64,000 nt of DNA from Takakia lepidozioides (GCA_030704615.1 CM060731.1:36890001-36954000), one strand, 5' to 3'. Positions 36,201 through 49,081 are shown, counted from the first letter of the stretch. Program-made: numbers and translations. The notes: a model not told the origin generated them from the sequence alone.

Positions 36201-37515
36201 GCAGGTAATTGCAGCAGAGGGATCCTTGTCTGAAGAAGGAAATGTGGAAAGGGACGGGACAGTGTGCTTTTGGGATGGTGTACAGCAGCGTTGGGAGTCT
36301 GCTGATGAAGCAAGCGACGTGGAAGACAGAGGACATGATGAATGGAACCATGCTAGATGGTACGCTGGTGCTGATGGTGAAGAGGGCAAGGAGGTGGATG
36401 GCTGTTTCTGTGGTCCCTTAAAACATCCAGATGTATACTTTGGGGAGGAAACCAAGCTGATGGAAGCTGAAGGCCATGGCGGACGTGGCTGGGATGATGT
36501 TGCAAGGGACAAGAGTGAGCATGACGCTTGGGGTAGAGAGTCTGCTAGAGAGTGGGTCTATGGTAAGGGCAATGCATTTGTTGAAAGGAAATTGTGCGAG
36601 CAGAGGGGCACTGATCCCCAGGAACATGCTCTTTTCAACACCAAAGAAGCCCGGTGGTTCAGACCACTGGATGTTCGAGATTCATATGTAATAGAAACGC
36701 ATGAAGCTTATGAGGATAGTGAAGACAGTGAGCAAGGGAGAGATTGCCATGGGGCAGGCTTCAATGGAGATTTCCATAACAGGAAAGAGTTTTCAGGTCA
36801 TCACGATTTCCGCGGTGAGGGCCATTTTCAAGAAAGCGGAGTTCACAGTGGTAAACAAGACAAACAGTGGGAGGTTGAGGGGTTGCAAGAGGAAGCAGGT
36901 TTTGGCAACCAACAAGATGGAAGTGAATCTTCGGTAGGAAGCGAAAGGGGGAAGAGGGAGTCCGAATTGAGCCCCTTTGTGGGCACCCGATGGTATAAGG
37001 CTCCAGAGTTACTATATGGGGCAACAAAATATGGGAGAGGGGTGGATATTTGGGCTGTGGGTTGCATTTTCGCTGAACTTTTAGGGGGAGAACCCTTGTT
37101 CCCTGGGATTACTGACATTGACCAGCTGAGCAGGGTGGTAAGAGTATTGGGTGCACCCAATGAGAAGGTCTGGCCAGGTGTTTCGCAGCTGCCAGATTTT
37201 GGAAAGATTGACTTTTCTGATGAACGACAGCCTCTCTCTTTCTGTGGGCTCATTCCTCGCATGTCACAGTCCTCCCTTCGATTTTTGGAAAAGCTTCTTG
37301 TGTACGACCCAGCTCAAAGACTTGGCGCTGAAGCAGCTCTGAGGGACTCCTATTTTCAGGAGGAGCCACTGCCCGACCTTCCACATGAGCTTCAAGTCCG
37401 AAGTGCCAGAAGGGACAGTGGTGCCTCAGAAGAGTGGGGTGAATGGCGAGACCCAGGCTCCCCCTTCTCAGACTTTGAGTTGCTGGATTCAGCACCTGAG
37501 AGGGATTGTTTGTAA
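33250..37515 (+). CDS. CDKF;1-like CDK-activating kinase with a giant insert
   Basis: Predicted 1141 residues from exons 33250-33793, 33956-34171, 34701-34948 and 35098-37515; all junctions GT-AG and in phase. The kinase is split. The N-lobe and catalytic loop lie in exon 1: GEGTFGEV 29-36, K51, HRDLKPSN 135-142, DFG 155-157. The T-loop GTRWYKAPE starts at 965 and the C-lobe runs to the end (DIWAVGCIFAELL, YDPAQRLGA). The C-terminal LPDLPHELQV and an acidic tail match plant CDKF;1, which phosphorylates T-loops of other CDKs. CDKF;1 normally has an insert of roughly 100 residues between DFG and T-loop; here it is about 800, E/G/D-rich and probably disordered. The ATG has a good context (GCCATGGGG). 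The exon 3 acceptor is the least certain boundary. Confidence 0.85.
34275..34570 (+). repeat. Coding-like fragment inside kinase intron 2
   Basis: Within the second intron, in the same orientation as the kinase, frames interrupted by one-base shifts encode FWTTKSLPVGLITHK, TIENVVPAPLLTNFQNLEA and VDTYVKGFLEKIWKAQL, ending before GTAAGT. The last part resembles DNA at 7411-7463. Family not recognised; probably a dispersed transposon or gene fragment. Confidence 0.35.
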
Positions 37516-38331
37516 ATAGTTCCACCATATTACTGCAAGTGCATCTGGAGCATGAGACCAAATCGCTTCACTAACTATTGTACTACAGTGTCCGGATATG
37601 GGTGTCAAGGCCCAAGGTGATTGCCATCATACCAAGTTCAACTGAAATCTGGTGTCATGCTGAGGTTTAGAGAGGTGTCTTAACAAAATGCTATACTGTG
37701 CAGAGTGTAGGTGCATTGAGAGGGAGTGGGGATGGCCAAGTCGAGTTTCTAATGAAAATAGGCCCTTAGGACTTGCAGGAAAGTGAGGAGGGTGATACAC
37801 TTCATGCAGGGCTTGACTTCTCAGGGCCAAAGTTTTATCTGTATTATATTCTACAAATGTGAAGATCATTATTCTACGCCAAATTCAGTGCCAGTTGACA
37901 CCTTCTAGAGCCAGAAATACAAGTCTTCCCGGCTTACATCTCACCATGTTTACCTGGTGAAGTAGGACCAAAATAGGGCAGCAAACCATCAGACCTTCAT
38001 CTGATATCAACATGACTCCTCATTCGTTGTTCTGGCCTGCACTCCTGTTGAAACTGAGCACAGGACTATTACCACAATGCTTTGATGAATTATGTCGAGT
38101 GATCTCTCCACCTTCACTGTCTTCAAATAGACCTTGCAGGCAGAAATTGTGCGGTAGTGGGAGCCAATAGTTGCATTCTGAACCTGCTGCATGGGTGCCA
38201 AGAGACTGTCCTACTATAACAACCTATAAAATATTCCTTCAGCCAGACAACTGAGCACACATAAGCACCAATGAAGTGCAGTTGGATAGGGATGAAGGGC
38301 AGAAAAATTGTGGAAGACCTGAACAAAACAA
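37516..38331. other. Kinase 3' flank and spacer to the EF-hand gene
   Basis: Intergenic space between two convergent genes: the kinase ends at 37515 (plus) and the EF-hand gene ends at 38332 (minus). It should hold both 3' untranslated regions. No further gene seen. Confidence 0.5.
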
Positions 38332-40760
38332 CTAAGATGAAGAAACAAAATCATCATCTATGTCCTCCTCAAGCCCTACCCAGTCTGTAAATGCGAACAA
38401 AAACTCCTTGAATGTGATCATCCCGTTTTTGTCCCAATCCATTTCCTCTGCACCAGCCACAGATGGGACTGTTGTGAGATGACATGCATCCTTAGCATTC
38501 TAGGGATAACCTTCAATTGCAGTATCACACCAACGGTACTAATTCACAGAATCATACAGCTGACCCAGGGAGGAGGTGTATTGTAATTCTCTGCTCCCAA
38601 CTGCAGTGCCAGTTTTCATCACATTGACGCTATTGTAAGGATCCGTGTGAGAGACATATATCCGATATACCAGAGAAACTTTAATTACAGAGTCGGTGAT
38701 AGGCTCTCATTTCGCTCCCTTTATCTGGTCTGTCCCAATATTCTGCAGCGAGCTTCCATTGACCATGCTTTATGCTACCCTCTCAACCTCCTCATAAAGA
38801 CTGCTACATAACTCTCAGATTAGTGAAGGACAAGAAGGTTAATGAGTCAAACATAAACCAGCTCAAGCATTGAGAGAATACCGACCAAAAAAAAGTGAAC
38901 TCACCAAATCTTTGCATCCCGATCTTATCTCCCTGTCGGCTAGGCGATGACTCATTGAGGGCACAGATCAATTCACTCTTGCTAACGTAGCCATCTTTAT
39001 CACGGTCAAAAAACACAAATGCCTCCACGATTGTGTCAAATGTAGATTCTAGCTCTGGCAGCCCTATTCGGGTTCTCTTCATCGGACAGCTCCAGTCAAG
39101 GACAACCGACACATTGTATGAGGAGTGTTACAGAAAATCCCACAGACATACTATATATCTTACCTTCGTTGAAGTAAGCAATCTCATCTTATTAGTGAAA
39201 CTATTGGTGACACAGTAGCGGACACAAAGGCTTCAACCCCCTTCTTCTGTGATTCTTACTCTCTCGACTCACCCTGCCCCCTTTCAAACAGAGAACCATG
39301 GAATCCATGGAACCCTTCCCCCTCCCCGTGTCGCATCAAACATATATGCCAGATGTGCTCCCGTCAACCCACTTGAATAGAACTGTGGGACCAAAGATCT
39401 AACCTGCCTGATCATAAAATAGACAAGCATATGGAGGAGGATACAGCTTGACTATTGTTTGCAGGTTTGCCAAGAAGGTATACAAGGGCCAGTACCACAA
39501 TGAACTCTTTGAACTCAACACCATGGCTACAGTCCATGTCACTCTGTGCATGAAATGCGTGCACTTCCTCATCTGTGCAATCTACTTGTAGCTCTTTGAA
39601 ACAAAGCTTCAATTCCTCCAAATCAATGGATCCATTGCCATCCGTATCTGCAAACCACACACGACCCAGGAGCCCAATGGCTGAATGATGTAACGTAATG
39701 AACAAACACACAAAAATTAGTTGCACCACTACAAAATCTCAATCCAGGAAAAACATTTCCTCTGAAGGAAGTTTGCCATTATTCATGGCCACTGTCACAG
39801 AAGCAGCTGCAGAAAAGGGTGTCAGAATTAAGATCCATCCTTCTGCTCTGGCTAACAATCTTGTAAACAACAATGCTAAATCTCACATCAGCGTATACAA
39901 AATCTCTAAAAACCAGAAAGGCTTCAAAACAGAAGTCTCCCTCTCCCCTCTCCCACTTCCACTCACACTGGCAGTTACATATCAGGGCTCAGTTTGCAGC
40001 AGCGCTGAAATCAACATTGTGGCTTCTAGCATGATGTGTTAACTCACTGGCTCCAGGGGGATTAGTATCCCATGGCCACTGTCTTGTGTGTAAGTGCTAA
40101 TGTGCCCAGTGAAAGAACAACCGAGTACATTTTTTCTATCTCTCTCTCGCTTTCATTTTTCTGGGCACGGGGTCAATGGCCACAAGGCTACGGCAAACAA
40201 CATCTTATGAGTACATTCTTTCTTTTTCCTGCCCTCTGGCATTTACATTGTGATTGGCACTGCAACCACTGGACACATCTAGCCTCCTCCTTATGGTAGA
40301 GGTCTACAGGTGCAGTGGTGGATTCACCGATGTGCTCTATGATGTCAATCCATTCGCCAACACTCACCAAACCCCAATGGAAAACAGTCAGCTGTCGATC
40401 CCAGCTACAGAAATTTCACTCCCTGGTGAGTGAGAACACCCAGGGCTACAAGAAGGTAAGCAATTCTGTGATAACCATGCCAATCAGAGCTTGCCATAGG
40501 CAAAAGCCAATGGCAACAAAATCTCTCTCTCTCCCTCCCCTCCTCTCTCTCTCAACAAGTTAGCACCTACCAAATTTCTTAAACACTGATCTAACAGCTT
40601 CAAAGGACTCATCAATCCTGTGAAACTTCATGATAATACTGTTGAAAGTTTTCAATCCAAACTGGCCTGACTGGGCCCTCTCTGCCATAGCCTCCACCAT
40701 CCTCTTTTCAATCCCGGACGGCTGGTTCACTGCCTGACGTTTGCTTTGTCTGATCCCCAT
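38332..40760 (-). CDS. CML21-like calmodulin-like EF-hand protein (four exons)
   Basis: Predicted 226 residues from minus-strand exons 40760-40571, 39647-39445, 39076-38905 and 38447-38332, all in phase (1, 0, 1). Length and layout match plant CML21/CML22. The start MGIRQS fits an N-myristoylation site (Gly2, Ser6). Next comes the family block EAMAERAQ...SFNSII-like (here KTFNSIIMKF). EF1 is DTDGNGSIDLEE, a full 12-residue loop. EF2 is degenerate (SDMDCSHGVEFKE). EF3 is DRDKDGYVSKSE and EF4 DWDKNGMITFKE. The C-terminus is acidic (EEDIDDD). It is a likely calcium sensor, perhaps membrane-tethered. The exon 2 donor (GCT|GTATCC) and exon 3 acceptor are inferred from phase and homology. Confidence 0.83.
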
Positions 40761-42608
40761 CTATACACACCTTAGCTTCTTCAAAGCCAAAGGTTTTCCC
40801 AGAGTCGACCTGTTCCCAAAGAACCAAAAAACGTCAACATGTAGATGTCTTGGATGCAACTGAACCCAGCATCTTTCTTACATATCAAAGCCAAAATATA
40901 AGAAATGAACATTCAAGTGCCCTGCACTAGACAATTACCAAAGAACACTCTTGTTGTAGCCCTACACAGGGCACCGTCTACGTGAGAGACTGAATTGGTT
41001 GGGGGAATGTCATTTCCCTGCATTCGCGGCATTCGGCATTCGGCAGGGGATTCGCGTAACTCACATGTATGCAGAAGATAAATAACTGCAACTGTTATTA
41101 TGCATGCATGCCACTCCAGCCACATCCAAAGTGCAAAAGAAGTCGTCCAATACGTGGCGAGTGAGGCTCTATGAACCAGTTTCCCAACAATTTAGAAAAC
41201 TTCACGGAACTTTGAACTACAATTCAAACTCCTCGGTTATATAATTGAACAGAGACCAAACCATATGCAGTCCTTGCACCAGAATCAGAACATATGCAAA
41301 CGCTAATGCTAAAATACAGAACTACAGGTTGTGTTTACCGACGAGCCAGTTTTCTTCCACGCAAATGCATGGCTGCGAAAAATTAGCCATACCTATGTTA
41401 ATCGAAGCTACTATTTCCCTTGTTCTTCTCTTTTTTCTCAAGGACCCATTGTCACCATGTCACCAGGATACAGCATTTCAGCAGCGAAGCGAGTATAATC
41501 CGTTTGAATCGCTCTACAAACCAGTCCAAGACCTGTGGCACACCACAGACGTGAACATTACACCATTGCAAGTAGAGGAGACAAAAAAAGCAAGAGAACT
41601 TGCAATCGAAGTTGTTTGAATATCCCAGGGGTCAACAGAATCGAAGCGAAAGAAGAAAAGACAGAGTATAGAATCGAGAACAAAATCAACCCAAAATTTA
41701 AAATCCTTAAAGAAAACAACAGAAGCCTTACATGAGTCAATAACAGTGAATGAAGAACAGAGCCATCGATCGACCTCCAGGACTGACCAGCGAGACGAGA
41801 GAGACGCACTGTCAGGGACCGTGATTTGTGGGGAGGGTCCCTCCCCACAAACCATCTTCTGCCGCGTGGCATTCCCATACGGGTCTTTACGTCTCTATTT
41901 ATTTATTTAAGCAAATAATAAGGTAGAACTTACTTCACACGTGTGATGTCTGACAGGAAGGTATGTAAAGCCCCATATTTGCTTAGCCTAGAAATGGCCC
42001 GTTTCATCCAAATAGGTGATACATATCCGTAGTATATTTTTTTGGCTTATAAAGCCATTAAACCGTTACAATGATATCTAGGTTAGGGTTAGTTTTGGCT
42101 GGTGGCTCGATCCTGGCCCTTCATCATATACAGGGCTACAAGGCGGCGCCGTGGGCCTTGGGTTGTGACGCCTCGGCACGCGGTGGGCCACTAAAGCTAG
42201 GGTTTTTGTATAAAGACGGCACCCTGACACAAGGTCAGGACGGTGTACCTAGGTGTTAGTGTATATGTGATTTTGGTATACAAGATTTGGATGGAGCTGC
42301 TTTGTGCCAGATCCGTGTGTTTGATCCTCCTCTCGCGCGTTGCTTGCTCTTTCCGCTCACCCCTTTGTTGTGAAACCTTGCTTCTTGAGATGAAAGAAGT
42401 ATATGTTTCAGGCTTGTTTTATGGTGGAGACAAAGCCGGGTACCATAGGTGTTGGTGGATCTTGCCCGCGTTGTCAAGGTCAGTTAGGTCTTTCTCGCGG
42501 GATCTGCTCTACATCGTGCTGCCTAAGTGTTTCACCAATGCGTGTTATCAATGGCGGCTCCTCGCCTTGCCATATTTTCTCCTGCAGTTGTGATATCGCC
42601 GGCTCACA
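40761..42608. other. EF-hand gene leader side and intergenic DNA
   Basis: The minus-strand leader of the EF-hand gene probably extends into this stretch, perhaps to about 41870 with a leader intron. I see no further coding. Around 41880-42240 composition changes, and GTATAAAGA at 42208 could be a TATA box of the following retroelement or ORF. Confidence 0.35.
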
Positions 42609-43439
42609 TTGCGCACTGGGGTGTGGTTGCAGGGAATGGCTACTGTTCGAGACTTGTCTTGTGTAGCTCGTAGAGAAGGAAAGAGCCTGCTTCTTCATAT
42701 TAGTGTGGAACTTGTTATTGAAACTAATCCTAGTGTGGAAACTAACCCTGTTGTCATTCTTTGTCCTGCTGGTGCCGTTCCTGTTGCTTCTCCTGTTGTT
42801 GAAACCAACCGTGTCGTTTCTAACTCTGCCGACGTTCTTGTTGTTGCTAACACGGCCGACAGCGCGCGGCCTGGCAGTGTTGCCTTGCCAGCGTCGCCTC
42901 TCCTTGAACCAACCACTTGTGTTCTAGCGCTTGTTGTTTCATTGGGTTCTCTTGGTGGTAGTGATTATGACAATTTAGATGAGGCAGAGGCGTGGTTGCC
43001 AAGGTTTGAGAAATCTGACAGCTCTCTAGATAGTTGTGACCCGGAATACTATAATTTTGACAACTTTGTTGATCCTGGACGTGAATATTTCGAGAGTAGG
43101 CAACAGGCAACAGAGTTAGAGAGGGATATCGAGTTGTCGCAGGAAGTAGATGATTTGTTGTGTGAGATATGTGATGAGGATCAGCTTTGGTTTGAGTGTG
43201 TAGAAAGAGTTGTCGTGGGTGACCATGCTGCATTAACCAGTCATCACAAGGCCCTGTTCACGAGACCTTTGCTTGAGCCTGGCGCGGTGGTGTCCAGAGC
43301 CAGACAGCTTGCTAGGCGAGAATTTGAGTTGCGCAACGAAGAACATATGTCGTCTAGAACGATCAAGGCGCGTTTTCTGCACCATCGCAAATTGACCTGG
43401 TTAAAAGTTGTTTTGTATTTACCTCTCTCTGGTGTTTGA
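42609..43439 (+). CDS. Unrecognised acidic ORF
   Basis: Open frame of up to 276 codons. The N-terminal half is V/P/A-rich with repeated 'VxTN' phrases. The second half is acidic and tyrosine/glutamate-rich (EAWLPRFEKSDSSLDSC, DDLLCEICDEDQLWFE), then a basic helical stretch (RARQLARREFELRNEEH). I recognise no domain. The frame lies about 1.5 kb upstream of the gag of a Gypsy element on the same strand and could be an extra ORF of it, or a host-derived or decayed gene. Start codon uncertain. Confidence 0.35.
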   Translation: MRTGVWLQGMATVRDLSCVARREGKSLLLHISVELVIETNPSVETNPVVILCPAGAVPVASPVVETNRVVSNSADVLVVANTADSARPGSVALPASPLLEPTTCVLALVVSLGSLGGSDYDNLDEAEAWLPRFEKSDSSLDSCDPEYYNFDNFVDPGREYFESRQQATELERDIELSQEVDDLLCEICDEDQLWFECVERVVVGDHAALTSHHKALFTRPLLEPGAVVSRARQLARREFELRNEEHMSSRTIKARFLHHRKLTWLKVVLYLPLSGV

Positions 43440-44025
43440 AGTACGGAGCTTCATCATGGCCTTGGTGTGGTAGGGTGAAGTTGGTTGTCATTAATGTTAC
43501 AAGGCACGGGGGCTTTGATCTTGAGGGCACTACAGTTTCAACTCTGGCCCTGCGCCTTGGCACCCACTTATTCACAGTTGGTTGATGGTCTGAAGGGTGG
43601 GGCCTTGATAGTGCAGTCGTCTGATCTAGTAGTATTGGGTGTGGGTACTACCTTTGCTTCACAACGAGTGGTTCGTCCGAGTGCGTTTGAGAGATTGAGT
43701 GACTACTCGAACTCGGCTGTGCTTTCGCGCACCTCGAGAGAGGGTGACACAACCCGCGTTGGTTTTTGGCTCAAGGGAGCTGACGGTTGGGAGTGGCTAG
43801 TGTTGGGAGTTTACGAGTTGTAGTCACACAAGGTGCTGAGGGTGGTATATTGTTCCACTTGGGTTCCAGAGGACAGCTCGCCAAGTGCTCGGCCCACTCT
43901 CCATATCCCTGTTGCTTAAAGGTTATGCTTCCAATCTAACTTCGTTTCTTGCATGCTAGGCGATTCTAGAACTACTTGGGTGAGATCTGGAAGACAAAAG
44001 TCCATGAAATAGTTCAGGAGAGCCG

Positions 44026-47000
44026 TTGGCCGAAAGTGTAGTAGAAATGAATGAGGGATCGGACAACCTGCAGGCAGGTAATTTCATGATGAGTGATGAT
44101 GAATTTTTGAATGCTGGTACGATGGGAGCAGTTGTAGAGTCCCCAACTGGTATTGCATTGGTAGATGAGGGTTCTGGGATAGCCAACCCCAAGGGCCTCT
44201 CTGTTTATGATCGGAGTGATGAAGCCTTGGTGGCTGGACGAACCGAGCCTACGCTGGCTCAGGAATTAAACGGTCGGCCCTCCCATCCTGTTCATGTTCA
44301 GGGGGTAGATGGGTCTGGTTCGGATGTTTGGGCTACTATGAGCAGTATGCCGGCCCCAATAACGAGTCTGGTGCATGTGCCTGTGATTAGCCTCCCTAAT
44401 CCCACTCTCGGGGAAGGGACTAGCTCTTTGAATTCAAGTTTGCATCCGAGTGTTGTCCCTTTGTTGAATGTCTCCGGTCTTGCTGCAGGTGGGGAGGACA
44501 GTAGCATCAGTGCCCTCCACCTCGTCTGTTGGTTATGCAAGTCATGTGGGAACTCTTCCTGTTCAATAGATAGGGGGATTGCCACGAACTGCAGCTAATC
44601 TGGGTATGGGTATACATGCTAGCAATGTCAATACAATCCCTATTCATGCTAGCAATTTAAGCTCTAGAATAGCTCCTATGGTGGGAATGACGTCCACTCC
44701 TCCCATGAGTGGTGTGCCACAGCCCCACCTACAGTCAGTCTACCCAGCTGCTCAGTCAAATGTGGTGTCACATGCCCTTCCCATGGGCATGTGGGCACCA
44801 CATGCAAGTCTTCCTCTAGTGTGGGACCAGCCATTAGTGGGGTTAATCAGAGTATTGCGTCTGCTGTTAATTCTATACATGCTGCCAATACCTCTTATGT
44901 TCCTACTCAGGCCACCGTTCCCTGTTGTGCTGCTCATGCTTCTGTTCTTCCTGGGCACATAAACCACAGTCTGCCTGTCATCTGATCCCTCAGCTCACCA
45001 CTCAACCCTATCCAAAGTATAATATGGGGGAAGACTTTGATAGGTACCTTAAAATGTTTGAAGTCATTACTAGCGTCAATGGAGTGCCTGAGAACATCAA
45101 GATGACCATCTTTAGGATAAGCATGAAGGGGTCAGCTCGGGACTTGCTACATGCGGCAGTCATGGATGATCCCAGCCTCACTTGGGCGACCCTTATAGAA
45201 TGGGCTAAGACCTTGTTCAAGCCTCCTAAAAGACCTCTAGACTGCTTTGCTAAGTTCTCTTCCAGGACTTACCAGCGTGGAGAACCCTGTGGCAATTTTA
45301 CATGGACATCAAGTCTGTTGTTGTTGAGAACATCATTGACCCAGCAGAAAGAGATCGCATGGTCAAAAGGTATTTTCTCCTTGGCTTGCCCCCCTGCTAA
45401 TCAAAATTGGGCTCAGTGTCATCATTTTATCAATGACAAAACCATGTTAGCAGAAATTAAGATGGCAGACTTGGCTGACAGTAAATCAACGCAACATCAT
45501 GCCAAGTTCAAGCTCCAATGGGCTCCGAGCTTGGCATGGCTGCAACATCTGTGCCTTATGTTCCTCTTGCTATGCATTGTAAGACAGATGACTTCACCCT
45601 TCAAGGATTGGCCAACACAGTAGGCAGTCTTAGTGAGTATGTAGTCACTCAATTTGTTGCAATACAAGCCCACCAACAACGTTGGCAGCCTCGTCAGGCA
45701 CAAGGGCCAACAAGTGGCAATAATAGGGGTCGCACCCAAACTGGGCAAGCATATGAAGGTAATCATGCTGCATGTTACATCTGTGGATCTTTTGAGCACT
45801 TGTCCAGACAGGGCAGGATTACCAGAGCTGATCAAGAACAGGAAAGTTGCTAATGGTTCTTCCCCTACTTTAAACTAGAGAGACCTCTTGGGAAGGGGGC
45901 AAGAGGTCAATCATTTACCAACCCTACCTCTCTTATACCAGTTCAAGCTGTTTTATCTACTAACTTCAAAGCCTTGCATTGTCTTCTCAGCAAAATGGCT
46001 GCTGACCAGCAGATCAGTCCCCTTATGGCTTGGTGCCACATCCATGAGCTAAGCTTTTCCTGCGTGATAGATACAGGATGCACCATATCTGCCATCCCTT
46101 TGAATGTAGTAAGAACCCTTGGTCTTAAGCTATGCCCTGCTTCAGGAATTGAGGTTCTAATTGCTGATGGGTCAAGATATGAGCCTCTGGGATTAGTTAT
46201 TGTGTCCATCAGGATTCACAAGAAAGAGGTGGTGGTGACCTGCATAGTTACAATTGGGGAACAATTCCTGCTAGGCCTTGACTGGAGCTGGTGCCACCAT
46301 CAGCTTGGCAGACTATTCCCTTCGCTTTAGCAATGGTGAGGGACATGAGATTGTGGTTCCCTTGAAAGCAGTGAAAATCAAGGCTGGGTCTGCTACAGCC
46401 AATCTATCCAGAGTCCAAGCCATGGTCAAAGAGGTACAACAAAACTCTCACTCCACCCTCAATTGGAATGATTTTTACAAGTTTCAGCCTGATCTTCAAC
46501 TCTTATATCAATGACATGTTCCTAGTAGCTGTTCATAGCTGCCCATAGCTGTTCCAAGGAATTCTACCCTGATTCGTGCACCCCTTGAGCAACATAACCA
46601 TCCCTGCCATGACCCAGAAAGTGGTTAAATCTGGCCTGGCCTTCCTCTGTCCAGCTGCCCACTTCCTGGAAGTTGAAGGATGGATGAGACTAGTGCCCTC
46701 AAACATTGCCTAGTCGCCACAGGTGTTATAGATAGGGGATATAGGTAAGAAGTCTTGATTCTAATTGCTAATCCTGAGCGCTTCCCTGTGACCATTAAGA
46801 AAGAGCAGGTCCTGGCTCGCATCGCTACCTTACCCATTGCTGAAATACAAGAGGTGCAAGTTGGCTTTGGACTAGAGGCCATAGGCATACTACATGGCCC
46901 CTTGGATGTTGTTGCTGCAATTGCACCACCACCTGTTCCTGATCTCAATCCTGAAGGTAAGAAAGCCCTCGTCAAAGTGCTGTCTGAAATCAAGTTGGGT

Positions 47001-48417
47001 ACCACCCTCTCCTCAGGGCAAAGAAAGAGAGTTGAGATGTTTATTGCAAAAAATCTAGATGTCTTCAGCTTGGGGTCCACTGATTTAGGACGCACTCCCA
47101 TCCTTCACCATGACATAGTTACAGAAGGACCTCTTATCAAACAATTTGCTTACCGAGAGAGCGTCAAAGAACGTGCTATAGTCCAAGAGGAAATCCAGAA
47201 AATGCTTGATGCTGGTGTGATTAAGCCATCAGTTTCTCCTTGGGCTAGTCCTATTGTCCTGGTTGGAAAGAAAGATGGCACCACCCGCTTTTGTGTTGAC
47301 TTCAGGAAACTGAATGACATCACTAAAAAGGATGTCTACCCTCTGCCTAGAATCAATGAAACCTTGGATCAATTGCATGGTGCTACAATTTTCTCCTCTC
47401 TTGATCTTGCATCTAGTTTCTGGCAAGTTCCTCTCACTGAAGCAGCCAAGGAAAAGACCTATGGACATTGTCTTGGAAAATCTTCGCTGGGAATATGCCT
47501 TAATTTATGTAGATGATATCAATGTATATTCAGCCAGTTTTGATGCCCATTTGACTGACCTGCAGCACGTGTTCAGCAAATTGGGTACTGCAAGCCTCAA
47601 AGTGAAGCCAAAGAAGTGTGAACTATTCATGCCTGAGCTACACTTTCTTGGTCATATCCTCTCCAAGGATGGTTTGCTTCCTGATCCTGCAAAGCTTGAG
47701 TCTGTTTGGGGCTTTCCTATTCCCAAGGATAAACATTGTATCAAATCCTTCCTGGGTCTAGCTTCTTATTATTGACGCTTCATTAAGAACTTTGTCAAGC
47801 TTGCTCACCCTTTAACGAAGGTTTGTGCAAAGATGCCAGGTTTGAATGAACCTTCTCCCAGCAGGCTGCCTTTGATACCATTCGCAAGGCTTTGTGTTCA
47901 GCTCCCATCCTGATGTTTCCCAACTTTGAGTTGTTTTTCTTGCTTCAGACTGATGCATCAGATGTTGTCATCTCTGCAATCTTATGTCAAGTTGTAGAAG
48001 ACAATGAGCATGTAATAGCTTATGCATCTCGCCGTCTTGATCGTCATGAAAGGAACTATATCTGACAAGGAGGGTCTGGCCTAAGTATTTGGTGTGAAGC
48101 ATTTCAGGCAATATTTGCATGGTAGCTGGTTTGTGGTGGAGACTGATCATTTTCCACTTAAGGCCCTTGTTAAGCCAAGGGAACTTCATGGCAAACTTGC
48201 TAGATGGGCTATGTACCTGCAGGAATTTGACATGGATATAGTTTACAAGAAGGGCAAGGAGAACACAAATGCTGATGCACTCACACGGGTTGATCCTCCT
48301 GCCAACGGGCCTATGCTCACCTTGGATGACCTTGCTGCTGCTGATGCAGCCCCTCCTCCTAATCCTGCCCCCTGGCTGGAGATCATAGGTACAGGCACTC
48401 CAGACCACCTTCTCTAA
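44026..48417 (+). pseudogene. Gypsy element F: gag-protease-RT-RNase H, decayed
   Basis: Gag capsid part at 45020-45240 (MGEDFDRYLKMFEVITS, ARDLLHAAVMDD, TLFKPP), preceded by an S/T/P-rich N-terminal region in shifting frames from about 44026. A zinc knuckle CYICGSFEHLS at about 45775 lacks its last cysteine. The retropepsin has CVIDTGCTISAIP (about 46065). RT has FCVDFRKLN, YPLPRINETL and FSSLDLASSFWQ up to 47455; then a deletion removes the middle of RT, which resumes at YVDDINVYS (47508), with LHFLGHILSKDG and FLGLASYY. RNase H remains at about 47945-48290 (TDASDVVISAILCQ, ETDHFPLKALV, NADALTR). No integrase. Multiple stops and shifts. No LTR pair identified. Confidence 0.82.
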
Positions 48418-48781
48418 AACCCATTGTCTACCTCTTATGTGCAGTGCAGTCATGGATGATCAGCTACATGTTGCGCTACTCCAGCGATGCCAATCGGGGC
48501 GTTTGTTAGCTGGCCTTTCCGAGTCCTTGCGTAAACAAATTCTCTATCATGTGTCTATTCACCGTTTCATGGGTGATAAGCTTTTCAAGGAGCTCACTAG
48601 AGGGGGAGTGCCATGCTACTTGGAGGTGCCACCATGCAGGGATGCCTCGGCGTGAGCCTGGTTGCGTGAGCGTAGCTGCGCTCACGCTATGTCACCTTGC
48701 GCCCATGCCACATCACCGGGCTCACTCCACGTCATCACGAAACGCCGCGTCACCGCGCGCCAAGGAAGAAGCGGAGTAACA
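48418..48781. other. Spacer between two retroelement fragments
   Basis: No recognisable domain in any frame. Around 48650-48780 the sequence has repeated short GC-rich strings (CACGCTATGTCACC-like, GCGTCACCGCGCG). Confidence 0.3.
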
Positions 48782-49081
48782 ATGGCAGATCAAAGAAGTG
48801 TTCAGCCATTGGGATTGATAAGAGGAGTTAAGATACAGATTCAAAAGATGATCTTTAAGATCACAGTAACTGTGTTGAAAATGGATGAAGTCAGGGAAGC
48901 TTACTCCTTATTGCTGGGACGTCCGTGGCTGAAACAGGCCAGGGTATTCCATGACTGGAATTCCCAGTTACTAACTGTGCATGATGGGATGCACAAGATA
49001 CAAATCACCACTAAGAAATCTAGTAGATTACCTGCTACGAGAAGACCTCAAGGGGTTAGGGAGTATGACTGGAGGGGATGA
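48782..49081 (+). pseudogene. Retroelement protease C-terminal fragment
   Basis: A 99-codon frame contains QPLGLIRGVKIQIQ and YSLLLGRPWLKQARVFHDW. This is the characteristic C-terminal half of a plant Gypsy retropepsin ('LLGRPWL'), ending in a W-N-S-Q-L-L strand. The D-S/T-G active site is absent. It belongs to a different Gypsy family from element F and is only a remnant. Confidence 0.65.

Noticed and set aside
35463-36512. Minus-strand frames of 95-152 codons opposite the kinase exon
   Set aside because: Serine/proline-rich shadows of the acidic, glycine-rich kinase insert; the plus frame is continuous into the kinase C-lobe.
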